Source: Lachnocurva sp029100405
GTDB lineage: Bacteria > Bacillota > Clostridia > Lachnospirales > Lachnospiraceae
Direction of reading: 5' to 3'
Length of the DNA: 64,000 nucleotides
Assembly: GCA_046263755.1 (NCBI GenBank)
Contig: JBJYZC010000006.1
Span: 79,830-143,829, forward strand
This document shows positions 26,898-35,428 of this stretch, piece after piece; the stretch's first letter is position 1; the number at the start of each line of letters is the position of its first letter. The translations under genes and the position numbers were made by a program. The notes beneath the pieces were generated by a model. That model did no database searches. It was not told the origin of the DNA and saw only the letters and a program-made list of their open reading frames with translations.

Positions 26898-27320
26898 TTA
26901 GCAAAATGGAAGGTAGTCTTTGTCGTCCAAATCTTCTTCCATGGATGGCTCAGAAGATTCCATGGATGGTTCGGATGGATTCAACTCATTGATGATTCCG
27001 AACGTCTTAGATATTTCCTTGCAGGCATCCTTAATCGCATGGATAAATTCATCATCGAGCTTGTGAATCCTCTTTAGATCCCTCCAACTGGGATCAGCCT
27101 TGTGATCAACAGTATCAATTTCGTCCATTACAAGCTTTTTGGCTTCCCGTAAAGCTGAACTATCCATTCCGTTCTGTTCCATCACATCACAAAGGTCTTT
27201 ATAGTTTGGTTCAAGGTGATAACATCCAAGCTCGTTTGCGTGCCATGCACGTTCCGTTATTACGTCCTCGTATGTGTCATTACAAATCTTTGCGATTTCG
27301 CTTTTTTCCAAATGTCTCAT
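26898..27320 (-). CDS. Hypothetical protein (140 aa) with EPSME repeat
   Basis: ATG 27320 (MRHLEKSEIAKICNDTYEDV) follows AAAGGGAG by 9 nt; an upstream ATG lacks a site. Near the C-terminus a 21-nt direct repeat encodes EPSMESS-EPSMEED. No family recognised. It is the last gene of the unit that starts at 28093. Confidence 0.6.
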   Translation of the reverse strand: MRHLEKSEIAKICNDTYEDVITERAWHANELGCYHLEPNYKDLCDVMEQNGMDSSALREAKKLVMDEIDTVDHKADPSWRDLKRIHKLDDEFIHAIKDACKEISKTFGIINELNPSEPSMESSEPSMEEDLDDKDYLPFC

Positions 27321-27380
27321 ATCAGGTGACTCCCTTTTTTGGAAAGATGCTCCCCTGTCTTTCGACAAGGGGAGTTTGTC

Positions 27381-28034
27381 TTACCGCTCGGCTACCAGTT
27401 CCTGTTCCTCTTCTGAATCATCGCCTAGCGATGGTTCAGAGTTAAAGTTCGTAGAACGAACTTCCCGCTCCTTCTGGAAGTCTTTATAAGCAGCTTCCAG
27501 ATACTGGGCTGCGTGTGGACTTCCCGGAGTCAACACCAGTCCGCTCATTCCGATCGGGTGTGCTTTCGTATTGTCATTTCGTAAGAACACGGTGAACTTC
27601 CCTTCCTTTGCCCGTTCTTCATACAGAATCGGATTGGTCGTTAACAGGATGTCGTCTTCATTGATTTCATCAATCGCCTGAAGTTCCGTAAAGGGTCTGG
27701 GGTGTTTCAGAAAGTCCTCACAGAAAAAGTCGATACTGGCACGTTCCAGAGCATTGACCGGGTGACGGAACAAAATCGGACACACATTCGCCGTCATCTC
27801 ATTTATCATGGAAAGCACGACATCGTTCGGTGTCCTGTGATAGAAATAGTCCGGGTCTCGGTTCGTCTCCTGCCGGAATTTATCCAGTCCGGACGAGGTA
27901 TCCATGTCGGGGTATTCTTCCTGTATCCTCAAAAGCTCGGACTCCTTGACCCGATTCTTCCTACGCTCCATTTCGTCATAGTCACAAACCAAGTCTCGAA
28001 AGTCGATGTACAGGTTCTTTGTCTGGATTCTCAT
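27381..28034 (-). CDS. Hypothetical protein (217 aa) carrying an in-frame palindromic element
   Basis: Start ATG 28034 follows GAAAGAGAGGTAG; the frame extends further upstream without a site. No family recognised. Residues near 188-205 (VRSTNFNSEPSLGDDS) are encoded by the 51-nt palindromic copy at 27412-27462, inserted in frame. The protein then ends EEEQELVAER. The element promoter motif at 28093 lies just upstream. Confidence 0.6.
   Translation of the reverse strand: MRIQTKNLYIDFRDLVCDYDEMERRKNRVKESELLRIQEEYPDMDTSSGLDKFRQETNRDPDYFYHRTPNDVVLSMINEMTANVCPILFRHPVNALERASIDFFCEDFLKHPRPFTELQAIDEINEDDILLTTNPILYEERAKEGKFTVFLRNDNTKAHPIGMSGLVLTPGSPHAAQYLEAAYKDFQKEREVRSTNFNSEPSLGDDSEEEQELVAER
27412..27462. 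repeat. 51-nt palindromic element, copy R7 (inside a CDS)
   Basis: CTGAATCATCGCctaGCGATGgttCAGAG, TTAAAG, then TTCGTagaACGAA. It is 51 nt, so 17 codons are added without changing frame. It codes part of the 217-residue protein's C-terminus. Confidence 0.7.
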
Positions 28035-28092
28035 ATTGTTGCTACCTCTCTTTCCATTGCACAAAAAAAGGAATGGTTGTTTCCATCCATTC

Positions 28093-28124
28093 CTTCTATG
28101 CGTAAGATTAAGAGAAAAAAGGTA
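28093..28124 (-). promoter_or_regulatory. Element promoter motif, copy P6
   Basis: Minus strand core TTACGCATAGAAGG at 28093-28103 with a weak 5' part (ATACC). It overlaps the end of the upstream gene and drives the 217-residue gene. Confidence 0.6.
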
Positions 28125-28126
28125 TT

Positions 28127-29080
28127 TTACACGCACAACCTGTCTAACCAGTCCTCGATGGTTCTTGTCTTAGATTCAGGTTCTTCCACCGTTCTCCTTT
28201 TGTTTCCGTAATAGGACCAATCATCGCTATGGTAGTGCGTACCGTTCACGATCTCGTCTAAGATCATAAGACCGTGTTTCTTTCGCATCTCGTTAACTGC
28301 ACAAAGCAGACGTTCTGCATCGTACATATTCCGAATCCGGCTGAAATGCACCAGTCCTTCGGGAAGTCCTGCGTAGCTTGCCAGAACCCTGTAAGCCATG
28401 TTCCTTCGAACCATGTTTTCTTCATCGGTCAGGGCGAAGTCTTTCCACAGGGGGTCAAAGTTCTTATGTAAGACACTCCGCATGGCACGAACTTTACTTC
28501 CTGCCAAGATTCCTGCCGGAATGTTCGTTCCCGAATAAGTGCCGACTGACTTATGACAGACGGGGCATCCCATCTGGCCGTGTTCCATCGGAATGAGCTT
28601 GGCTCCACACTTCCTGCAATAGTGTTCCTCTTCCAGGCCTGCCTTTTCCCGGTCAATGGTAATGCCGTAGCATTGCTCGACCGCATAGATGGCATGGCTG
28701 ATGAGGTAGTAGGTTTCCTGTGTATGACGCTCTTTGGAGAAGTCGTCCTCTTTCGGTAACATCTGATCCAGTCTCTGGCGGAAGGACATGGCCCAGTCAT
28801 CTCCCGTCATTTCTTCCGGGGCTAGGAATCCGTGTTCCTTCGCAAAGGTACGGTAGACCTTCTTTACAATGCCAAGGTAGTTGTACTCCGCACCGGGGTG
28901 AAGTCTTACGATTCGGTCACTCAGTTTCTGCTCCTCGGCACGCATCTTTCTTCCGTCCATGTTCTTATCCATCATGCTGATGGCAATGTCCGCATACGGC
29001 TCTCCATAATGCCGTTTGGCAACCTTTCTCCAATGCTTCTTCTCTCTGATTCTTCTCCGGCAACTGGTTTCTTTCTTCAT
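28127..29080 (-). CDS. DUF3268-like zinc-finger protein (317 aa)
   Basis: A zinc ribbon (CRKCGAKLIPMEHGQMGCPVC, about 158-178) is followed by HKSVGTYSGTNIPAG and LAGSKVRAMRSVLHKNFDPLW, the signature order of the DUF3268 zinc-finger-containing domain. The N-terminal part is basic (RRRIREKKHWRKVAKRHYG). Members occur on phages and conjugative elements and are presumed to act on nucleic acid. It has its own SigA-type promoter with the conserved box at 29160-29245. The stop overlaps the P6 motif region. Confidence 0.75.
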   Translation of the reverse strand: MKKETSCRRRIREKKHWRKVAKRHYGEPYADIAISMMDKNMDGRKMRAEEQKLSDRIVRLHPGAEYNYLGIVKKVYRTFAKEHGFLAPEEMTGDDWAMSFRQRLDQMLPKEDDFSKERHTQETYYLISHAIYAVEQCYGITIDREKAGLEEEHYCRKCGAKLIPMEHGQMGCPVCHKSVGTYSGTNIPAGILAGSKVRAMRSVLHKNFDPLWKDFALTDEENMVRRNMAYRVLASYAGLPEGLVHFSRIRNMYDAERLLCAVNEMRKKHGLMILDEIVNGTHYHSDDWSYYGNKRRTVEEPESKTRTIEDWLDRLCV

Positions 29081-29159
29081 GTCTGATCCCCTTTCTGTGG
29101 TGTATCTGTTTGTAATGTTTTTGATATTTGTTGTATGTACCTTTTTCCTAACAAATACT

Positions 29160-29245
29160 ATTATACACCTAAGGGGTCTCTACCATCAAATTGGTACGGA
29201 GATGACTTTTCATATTCGTGTACTTATTTCGATACAAGATTAGAT
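29160..29245 (-). promoter_or_regulatory. SigA-type promoter with conserved upstream box, copy 3
   Basis: Minus strand TTGATG, 18 nt, TATAAT (29160-29189). The GGTACGGAGATGACTTTTC...TTCGTGTACTTATTTCGATACA box abuts the -35. Spacing is identical to the copies at 2168 and 8056. Confidence 0.75.
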
Positions 29246-29253
29246 ACAAGGTT

Positions 29254-29520
29254 TTACTTCCCGGACAGAGTATTCATACCGTTACTGTCGGTATGGCTCT
29301 CTTCTGTCTTTTCGCTATTGCCCTTAAAAATACTCTGTACCGTGCTTTTGCCCTGCTTTCCGACATCCGACAGGCTCGGGTCGCTCTGCGGAAGAAAAAC
29401 GTGCGAAAGAATACCCAAGGCAACGACCACGACAATGATCCAGAAATTTGTGTTCTTAAACAACCGTGGCAAGGGTTTATTCTCGTCTGCACTACGCTCC
29501 AGTTCATCAACAACCTTCAT
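29254..29520 (-). CDS. Small single-span membrane protein (88 aa)
   Basis: A soluble N-terminus (MKVVDELERSADENKPLP) is followed by one hydrophobic span (about 27-43, WIIVVVVALGILSHVFL) and a Ser/Thr-rich outside tail. It is the last gene of the relaxase operon, 16 nt after the 445-residue gene, with AAAGGAAG before the start. It may be a membrane partner of the mating apparatus. Confidence 0.6.
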   Translation of the reverse strand: MKVVDELERSADENKPLPRLFKNTNFWIIVVVVALGILSHVFLPQSDPSLSDVGKQGKSTVQSIFKGNSEKTEESHTDSNGMNTLSGK

Positions 29521-29536
29521 AACAAGACTTCCTTTC

Positions 29537-30874
29537 TTAGTTCACATAGACGTTTTCAAAGATCCCGATGTTCGGAATCTGACCGATCATATAGGGAGTG
29601 ATTCTGGTATTGTTCATAAACAGATCCCGGATGGACACCATGAGCTTCTGGATATGCTCATCGTTCGGGATCTCCAGATAGTACCTCGGATCGTCATTCT
29701 TATAGATGACAAAGGCATAGGACAAAGACACGTCCCCATTCCGCTCTTCCACGAACTGAAAGAACTCATCCAAGGTGTGTAAGAGTACAATGCTCTTCAT
29801 GTCGGTCGTAATCAGCACCATCACGATGATGTCGTCCTTCCGTTCCTGTACGTCATGCAGCATGATGCGATAGCGGTCGGCATCCAGTCGTTCTTGATTC
29901 TTCTTGACCTGTTCCCTCCAGTCGATGTAGTCCTGATCCGGGTCAGTTGTGACAAGCTGCGTTCTGCCCTCCTCGGACGCTTCATAGTGACCGGGGTACA
30001 TCTTGTCCTTGTCTTCCCGTTCATCCAAGGGCAGCTCATGAGTTAACGGTCTGGTCTTGTATTCCTTCTTGACGTGAGGTGTCTCTTTTTTCCCCTTGGC
30101 AGGCTTACTCTTCTTTGCCTTCTTTTTCGGGAACGGGAAGGTAGGCAGTTTCGGTTTGTCTGCCTTCGGTTTCTCAGGGGCAGGATTTGGAACAGGCTCT
30201 TCCATGTCCTCATCCGTATCCATCTTTCCAACGACCGTTGAGAACAAGTCCTGTTCCTCGGTTTCCGATTCTTCCACAGGTGCAGACTGGTCAGGAACAG
30301 ATTCAGATTCAGAATCAGAAACAGGTTCAGGGATTGGTTCTTTCTTCTCAGGCTCAGAATCGGGTGTTTCTTCCTTCTCTACCGCCTTTTCTTTCTTCTT
30401 CCAGAATCCGAACAGACCGCCACCGCTGTTTTTCTGGCTCTCTTCCTGCTCCTTCTTTAAGTCCTCGTAGTACCGATCCCGCCGTTCCTTTTCCTCGGCA
30501 AGCTTCTGATCCCGTACCTTCTGCTCCAAGGCACGAGTACGCTCCCGCTCCTCTTCCTCTCTGGCTTTCCGCTCTTCTTCGCTCTGCTGCTTCAGCCGTT
30601 CATTCGCCGTCTGATTCTGCTCATTCAGCTCTGCAACCTGCTTACTCAGGTCAAACACAACGGCATGGTCTGACTGATTCTGCATCTCCGACTGGTTCTG
30701 CATTTCTTCAAGTCCTTTCTTCGTGTACATGATGTTGTCCTCGTATGGGTACATCTTAGTGTTTCCGTTTGGGTACATCTTCCTGTCCTCGGTTGAGGTC
30801 AGCTTCATGTTCTCAATCGGGAACACCTTGCTATCCTCACTTGGAGCTATCTTACTATCCTCACTTGGTGTCAC
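29537..30874 (-). CDS. Repeat-start, charged cytoplasmic protein (445 aa)
   Basis: The GTG start (30874) opens seven imperfect 8-codon repeats (MTPSEDSK, IAPSEDSK, VFPIENMK, LTSTEDRK, MYPNGNTK ...). A Glu/Lys/Arg coiled coil (about 70-145) and a Pro/Glu/Lys-rich disordered stretch follow. The C-terminal domain (about 335-445, DDIIVMVLITTDMKSIVLLH...) looks globular. In the DNA, most repeat units hold a purine-rich GAGGA-like tract followed by ATG/GTG, so the 5' end is a row of possible start sites in one frame. The true start is uncertain. No family recognised. Confidence 0.65.
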   Translation of the reverse strand: MTPSEDSKIAPSEDSKVFPIENMKLTSTEDRKMYPNGNTKMYPYEDNIMYTKKGLEEMQNQSEMQNQSDHAVVFDLSKQVAELNEQNQTANERLKQQSEEERKAREEEERERTRALEQKVRDQKLAEEKERRDRYYEDLKKEQEESQKNSGGGLFGFWKKKEKAVEKEETPDSEPEKKEPIPEPVSDSESESVPDQSAPVEESETEEQDLFSTVVGKMDTDEDMEEPVPNPAPEKPKADKPKLPTFPFPKKKAKKSKPAKGKKETPHVKKEYKTRPLTHELPLDEREDKDKMYPGHYEASEEGRTQLVTTDPDQDYIDWREQVKKNQERLDADRYRIMLHDVQERKDDIIVMVLITTDMKSIVLLHTLDEFFQFVEERNGDVSLSYAFVIYKNDDPRYYLEIPNDEHIQKLMVSIRDLFMNNTRITPYMIGQIPNIGIFENVYVN

Positions 30875-30883
30875 CTTATTGTC

Positions 30884-31492
30884 CTAGTGCGTAGCAAGGA
30901 AGGTGGTTGTTGCCATGGTACCTATGGTACTTCCCATCCCAAGGAAGAGCCACGGGAACAAGGGTACGTCATACCGTTTCTTTGTCACAAGGCCATACAG
31001 AACCGTACTGCCAAAGGTGATAAGCAGTCCATACAGGCATGGCATGGGGAGGTACTGCCCTGACCGAAAGACGCCCAGTCCACGGTTCAGGTAGATGAGT
31101 CCCCACAGGGCACAGGCAAACAAGCCTTTCCGATCGCCGGACGAGAAGACGTTCTGGGTCAGGTACAGGAATCCACAGGCAACACATAGCCAAATCAGAC
31201 CTGTTGCCCTCGGAAGGAGTGCCAAGGCACAGACCGCCATACAGGCGTTTGCCTGCAAGTTCAAGGTCACATCCACATACCCGTCTCTTATGTCGGCAAA
31301 GCTCTGGGTCAGAAGATACATGAGAAGGATCGTGTCATAAAAGGGCAGAAACCAGACGGACATCCCTGACAAAAGAAAGGCACAAAGTTTTTCCCGTTTT
31401 CCGTTCTGAAACGCTTGCAGGGACTCGCCTGCCCATTTTGCCATCAGAACCATCAGGATATACCCCAGAATCCGTATTGTAAGTAACCACAT
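30884..31492 (-). CDS. Polytopic membrane protein with A24 prepilin-peptidase-like aspartates
   Basis: 202 residues with about six hydrophobic segments. The first loop has FADIRDGYVDVT (about 66-77), like the D-x6-P region of A24 peptidases. A second has SSGDRKGLFACAL (about 117-129), matching the GxGDxK motif in form. These two Asp positions are the catalytic pair in prepilin and preflagellin peptidases. If real, it might process the VirB2-like subunit or another secreted protein. The match is by eye and divergent; it may be only an unrelated membrane protein. Confidence 0.6.
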   Translation of the reverse strand: MWLLTIRILGYILMVLMAKWAGESLQAFQNGKREKLCAFLLSGMSVWFLPFYDTILLMYLLTQSFADIRDGYVDVTLNLQANACMAVCALALLPRATGLIWLCVACGFLYLTQNVFSSGDRKGLFACALWGLIYLNRGLGVFRSGQYLPMPCLYGLLITFGSTVLYGLVTKKRYDVPLFPWLFLGMGSTIGTMATTTFLATH

Positions 31493-31504
31493 AACCTTTC
31501 CTTC

Positions 31505-32017
31505 CTAAAAATTCATACCTGCCAGATACCGATAGGCAAACAGGAGTTTCTTTGAACCCGGCCACGGCAGTCGGCAGACGGCATCCCAGATGGCCTTGCC
31601 GTTCTCCTTTTCCTCGATCAGTCTCTGATAGGTCTCTTCCATCCATTCCGTATGTGAAAGCTTTATGACCCGCGCAAATTCATCAAAGTCCACATACAGG
31701 TCCTTTCCATGCGGATCCATCATGATGTGCTGTATGATATGGCACTTCCTTTTCTCCGGCAGGCGGGAAAAGTCCAGTTTGGAGAGGAAGAATAAAAGAC
31801 CGATATTCGTCCTTGCCTGTGGCAGGGGGAATCCCTGTTGAAACAGAAATCCAAGCTGCCGTTGGGTCAAGTCCTTTGGAAAGGTGTAAGTCCCCTGTTC
31901 CATGTCAATGATAAGGTCATCGGAAACGATGCTATGCTGCAAGGTCTGATTGAGTTTATAGTCACAGGAGATGCCCTCTTGTTCGAGTTCCTTGGTCGTG
32001 AATGTGAGATATGCCAT
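31505..32017 (-). CDS. Hypothetical protein (170 aa)
   Basis: No family recognised. It begins MAYLTFTTKELEQEG, has no membrane span, and contains CHIIQHIMMDPHGKDLYVDF mid-protein. Its start lies 56 nt inside the relaxase gene after GGAAGGAATC. Co-translation with the relaxase suggests a relaxosome-linked role. Confidence 0.6.
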   Translation of the reverse strand: MAYLTFTTKELEQEGISCDYKLNQTLQHSIVSDDLIIDMEQGTYTFPKDLTQRQLGFLFQQGFPLPQARTNIGLLFFLSKLDFSRLPEKRKCHIIQHIMMDPHGKDLYVDFDEFARVIKLSHTEWMEETYQRLIEEKENGKAIWDAVCRLPWPGSKKLLFAYRYLAGMNF

Positions 32018-32984
32018 GATTGATTCCTTCCAGTTGTCTTTGCTCTTCTTTCGTTAACAGTTCCGGGTGTGCCAGTAACAGTTTCTTTACATCGTCCTTA
32101 TGCCGGAGGATCAGCTCGGCATCGTGGTCCGTCTGTTTCCCCATCCGGTAGGCATCCGTCCGTTTCTGTAACAGGGTCTGATTGATCCGGTTCAGTTCCT
32201 CTTGCTTTTCATCGGTCTGTTGTGCCAGTTGTCGTAAGCGTTCTTCCTTTTCCTCTTCCTCTTTTCGGAAGCGTTCCAAGAGAAGGCTCTGCTGAGACGT
32301 GTTCTGTTGCAGAGCGGAAAGCTCCTCTTGTCGTTTGGACAGGTCTTTTTCCAATTCCTTTAGTTTCTCCAGAGCACCGTTCCGTTTCAGATCCTTGACC
32401 GCCCAGTTCCCGTCTCTCGTATGCCCCGTCATGAGGTGGATGTCCTCCCACCCCTTCGCTTTCATCATATCCTCGGTGAAGGGATGCAGTTTCCAGAACT
32501 TCCGTTTCGGTAAGACCCGGTCAAAATAGCAGATGGGTTTCTTTCCCTCTTCCCGATAGATCGGTGTGGCAAAAAGATGAATGTGCGGCCGGGTCTCATC
32601 CATGTGCACCCATGCAGACACGATGTCGTCTTCTTCCAGACCATAGAACAAAAGCAGGGTGTCATAGATGTCCTGAAAGAAATGGTGTGCAAATTCCACA
32701 TCAGAATCAAAGGTCTGATACTGCTTTGGCATGGTCACCCATGTGGAGAAGAACACGACTGCATTCTTTCGAACCGTCTTCCCTGTTACGTCCTTGATGT
32801 ACTGCAACTGTTCCTTCATCCTTCGATTATTCGGGGACAGGTTAAAGTCCAAATGGGAACGGGTCGGGTCAATGTTACTCATGTTCGGTGTTACACCCTT
32901 AGGGGGTTCTTTCCCTTCCCGATTGATTGGGTCAACGTGACCCATCAAACGCCCGTCTCCCATGTGATATTTCTTCACTTCCAT
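31962..32984 (-). CDS. mobV: MobV/Pre-family relaxase
   Basis: 340 residues. The N-terminal domain has the MobV signatures NIDPTRSHLDFNL (about 37-49) and the metal-binding HMDETRPHIHLF (about 147-158). It continues TPIYREEGKKPICYFDR and has a C-terminal coiled coil (about 215-290). MobV enzymes nick at oriT and lead the strand through the coupling protein. It is the first gene of its operon behind an element promoter motif at 33023. The adjacent upstream DNA is structured and then interrupted by IS21. Confidence 0.9.
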   Translation of the reverse strand: MEVKKYHMGDGRLMGHVDPINREGKEPPKGVTPNMSNIDPTRSHLDFNLSPNNRRMKEQLQYIKDVTGKTVRKNAVVFFSTWVTMPKQYQTFDSDVEFAHHFFQDIYDTLLLFYGLEEDDIVSAWVHMDETRPHIHLFATPIYREEGKKPICYFDRVLPKRKFWKLHPFTEDMMKAKGWEDIHLMTGHTRDGNWAVKDLKRNGALEKLKELEKDLSKRQEELSALQQNTSQQSLLLERFRKEEEEKEERLRQLAQQTDEKQEELNRINQTLLQKRTDAYRMGKQTDHDAELILRHKDDVKKLLLAHPELLTKEEQRQLEGINHGISHIHDQGTRTRGHLL

Positions 32985-33022
32985 ACAACGACCTCTCTAT
33001 CCGGTAGCTTACTGTCTCCTTT

Positions 33023-33054
33023 CTTCTATGCGTAAAAGTTAGTGAAGAAAAACG
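33023..33054 (-). promoter_or_regulatory. Element promoter motif, copy P5
   Basis: Minus strand core TTTTACGCATAGAAG at 33023-33033 with CGTTT near the upstream position. It lies about 40 nt before the relaxase start. Confidence 0.6.
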
Positions 33055-33084
33055 GGCTATGGTAAGGTTTGCTCGTTAGGGGAT

Positions 33085-33170
33085 TTAAGAGACGGACTCC
33101 TACTAACCTCTCCCTTAATTCCCTTGATGCTTGAGAGACTAGTCCCTACTAACCAGTCTCTCTGATTTCT
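33085..33170. promoter_or_regulatory. Pair of hairpins with shared loop sequence, upstream of the relaxase
   Basis: On the minus strand GAGAGACT...AGTCTCTC and GGGAGAG...CTCTTAAATCCCC both enclose GGTTAGTAGG. The pair lies between the relaxase promoter and the IS21 end. It could be part of oriT or a leader control structure. The rest of 33055-33185 shows nothing else. Confidence 0.4.
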
Positions 33171-33230
33171 ATGCCTTGTATTAACTGTCAAGTAGAAATG
33201 TACAAATAATCCTAAATAAAAATGTACAGT

Positions 33231-33992
33231 TTACGGTAATGGCTCCTCCTGTTCAAAGTCCTTCAACCGATAGGATTTTCCTGTGATCGATACGACATGG
33301 GAATGATGTAGAACACGATTCAGGATTGCATCTGCAACGACTGCATCATAAAAAACGCTGTCCCAATCTCCGAAATTGATATTTGTCGTCAGGATTGTAC
33401 TTTTCTTCTCATAACGCATATCGATCAGTTGGAAAAACAGGTTGGAATCCTCCTTGTCAATCGGAAGGTACCCGATTTCATCAATAATCAAAAGCTTGTA
33501 GTGGTTGAAATGCTTCAGCCTCGCTTCCAGACGATTCTCCAGCTTTGCTTTTCTCAACTGCTGCAGAAGATCGCTGCATTTGATGAAATAGGTGATGTTA
33601 TGGTGTTCTGCAGCAGCAACCCCGATGGATGTTGCCAGATGCGTCTTACCCACTCCGCTCGATCCGAGAAAGACGATATTCTCCGCCTTCTCCATAAATC
33701 CAAGGGTGCAGAATTCCTGCATCTGGGCTTCGCTCACGGAAGGTTGGAAGCTGAAGTCAAAATCCGAAAGTGTCTTTACGAACGGAAATGCCGCCGCATG
33801 AATCGTACTATGTGCTGCAGACTGTTCCTTGAAGTCCACTTCATAATTCGTTAGTTTTAAGAGTCCCTCCGTAAAAGAAAGATTCTTTGTTCCCACATCT
33901 CCGGCGACTTCTTCCAGATGGAGTTTCATCTGGTTCAGCCGGAGTGTTCCAAGGTTCTGTATCGTCTGTTTGTAGATGCTGCTGTTATTCAT
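33231..33992 (-). CDS. istB: IS21 helper ATPase IstB
   Basis: 253 residues, full length. Walker A LGSSGVGKTHLATSIG (about 106-121) and Walker B LLIIDEIGYLP are intact. IstB is the AAA+ partner that helps IstA select and engage target DNA. It overlaps istA by 8 nt. Confidence 0.95.
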   Translation of the reverse strand: MNNSSIYKQTIQNLGTLRLNQMKLHLEEVAGDVGTKNLSFTEGLLKLTNYEVDFKEQSAAHSTIHAAAFPFVKTLSDFDFSFQPSVSEAQMQEFCTLGFMEKAENIVFLGSSGVGKTHLATSIGVAAAEHHNITYFIKCSDLLQQLRKAKLENRLEARLKHFNHYKLLIIDEIGYLPIDKEDSNLFFQLIDMRYEKKSTILTTNINFGDWDSVFYDAVVADAILNRVLHHSHVVSITGKSYRLKDFEQEEPLP

Positions 33993-35268
33993 ACACTGCT
34001 CCTAATGCCCTGAGATTTTCCTTTGCCCGTGCTGCGATATTTTCTTCTGCAAACGAATGCGTTCTGCAGATGAGATCCCGGTAATGGTCCTCTTGATAGT
34101 TGATTTTCTTTCCCGACAAAGAATGCAGTGCGATGAGTTTCATGTTACAATACACATGGATGTAGTCATCGTAAACCTGCAGGGTAACGCTTTTGCCAAT
34201 GTATTCCGGCGGTACGGAATACTGCTTTCCGCGGTAGCGGAAGAGGCTGGCGTTGTCTATGCGGACTTTATGATCGACCAGCTGATAAGGATTCCTGATG
34301 GTCTGCTGCGGTAACGGGCCGAAGGAATCCTTTTCTTTTTTCAAATACATCAACGGAATTTTCCCGGTTCCGGGGTGTACTTTCGAGTTTTCCCTGTCGT
34401 TGATCTTTGCCAGAAGTTCCACGAATCCAAGGTAAGTCAGCCGACCGTTGTATGCACGGAGTTCATCGAGAATCCGCATAGGAGATTCCACTTTTCCTTT
34501 TGTCTTTGGCGTGGCGGCAATACATGGCTGGACACGGAATCCATAATCATCGGCGAACTGCTGGAAGCGAATATTTATTTTTCCTTTCGAGCCTCTTGTC
34601 CTTGGCTGATCCATGATCGTTTTCATGTTATCTGTCACAATCTCTTCCGGCACACCGCCAAACACCGTAAACGCGTCATCCAGGCAGAAGAAAAGTACAT
34701 CCTGTGACTTTGTTGGTACCATCCGGTAAATGCGGTATCTGGAGAAGGAAAGAAGCAGGACGAAGATGTTTACTTCGACCCATCCGAGATCTGTCGTTAA
34801 AAGCCTCAGGGATTCCTTCCAGTCCAGCTGTGCCTGCTTTCCCGCTGGTGTCTCATAGCGGATATAGGCTTCTGATTTTGCCGGAAGTCTTTTACGAAAG
34901 TACGCAGCGAATTCTGGTTCCCTGGAAAGGTAATAGCAGAAGTTACTGTAAGCGCCATGGTAGCCATGGTTATCGCACAGATACTGCCAAAGAACGCGGC
35001 GGTAATAAAAGATCTGTTCATTTTCATCCGAAAGAAGTTCCCGGATGATGTCCTTGTAAGGGGTCAGGCAGTTGCTCGATGTCCGATGCTTTGACTTATG
35101 AAATCCATGGAGATATTTATCAACGGTTCTCCTGTCCACGTCCAGTTCTCGGGCAATCTGGCTTTTATTAATTTTCAGGTTGGCTGATTCCATAAATAGT
35201 TTTAACTTGTATAAGTCCTCCAGTTTCTCAATTTTCAGATTCGTTGTAACAGGTGATTTGATAATCAT
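33985..35268 (-). CDS. istA: IS21 transposase IstA
   Basis: 427 residues. An N-terminal HTH (NKSQIARELDVDRRTVDKYL, about 34-53) is followed by a DDE integrase core with LDWKES, VTDNMKTIMD and KGKVESPMRI. A C-terminal DNA-binding part follows. No frameshift is seen, so the element is probably mobile. Confidence 0.95.
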   Translation of the reverse strand: MIIKSPVTTNLKIEKLEDLYKLKLFMESANLKINKSQIARELDVDRRTVDKYLHGFHKSKHRTSSNCLTPYKDIIRELLSDENEQIFYYRRVLWQYLCDNHGYHGAYSNFCYYLSREPEFAAYFRKRLPAKSEAYIRYETPAGKQAQLDWKESLRLLTTDLGWVEVNIFVLLLSFSRYRIYRMVPTKSQDVLFFCLDDAFTVFGGVPEEIVTDNMKTIMDQPRTRGSKGKINIRFQQFADDYGFRVQPCIAATPKTKGKVESPMRILDELRAYNGRLTYLGFVELLAKINDRENSKVHPGTGKIPLMYLKKEKDSFGPLPQQTIRNPYQLVDHKVRIDNASLFRYRGKQYSVPPEYIGKSVTLQVYDDYIHVYCNMKLIALHSLSGKKINYQEDHYRDLICRTHSFAEENIAARAKENLRALGAVYE

Positions 35269-35396
35269 CGCAAAGCCTCCTTTATCAGCTTTTACGATGA
35301 TACCATTTGTACATTTTTATTCCGGAACTTTTGTACATATTTAATTATGACATAGCACCTTGGAGAGTTGACCCCTACGAATCAGCACCTCTACTT

Positions 35397-35428
35397 CTTC
35401 TATGGGTAAAAAATTGGAAGGATGACAG
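35397..35428 (-). promoter_or_regulatory. Element promoter motif, copy P15 (cut off by IS21)
   Basis: Minus strand CTGTC, 16 nt, ACCCATAGAAG. It points into the IS21 copy only about 45 bp away. It was probably a promoter of the relaxase side before the insertion. Confidence 0.6.

Larger units (their letters stand above)
33186..35352 (-). mobile_element. IS21-family insertion sequence
   Basis: 2167 bp bounded by TGTCA...TGACA. The ends carry paired TGTACA-containing repeats (for example AAATGTACA twice at the left and TTTTGTACAT/TTTGTACATTTT at the right), as in IS21. istA and istB are intact and overlap. No clear target duplication is visible (TTAAC versus TAGCA), so the copy may have been rearranged after insertion. 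It separates the relaxase from the origin-like block at 35.4-36.2 kb. Confidence 0.9.
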
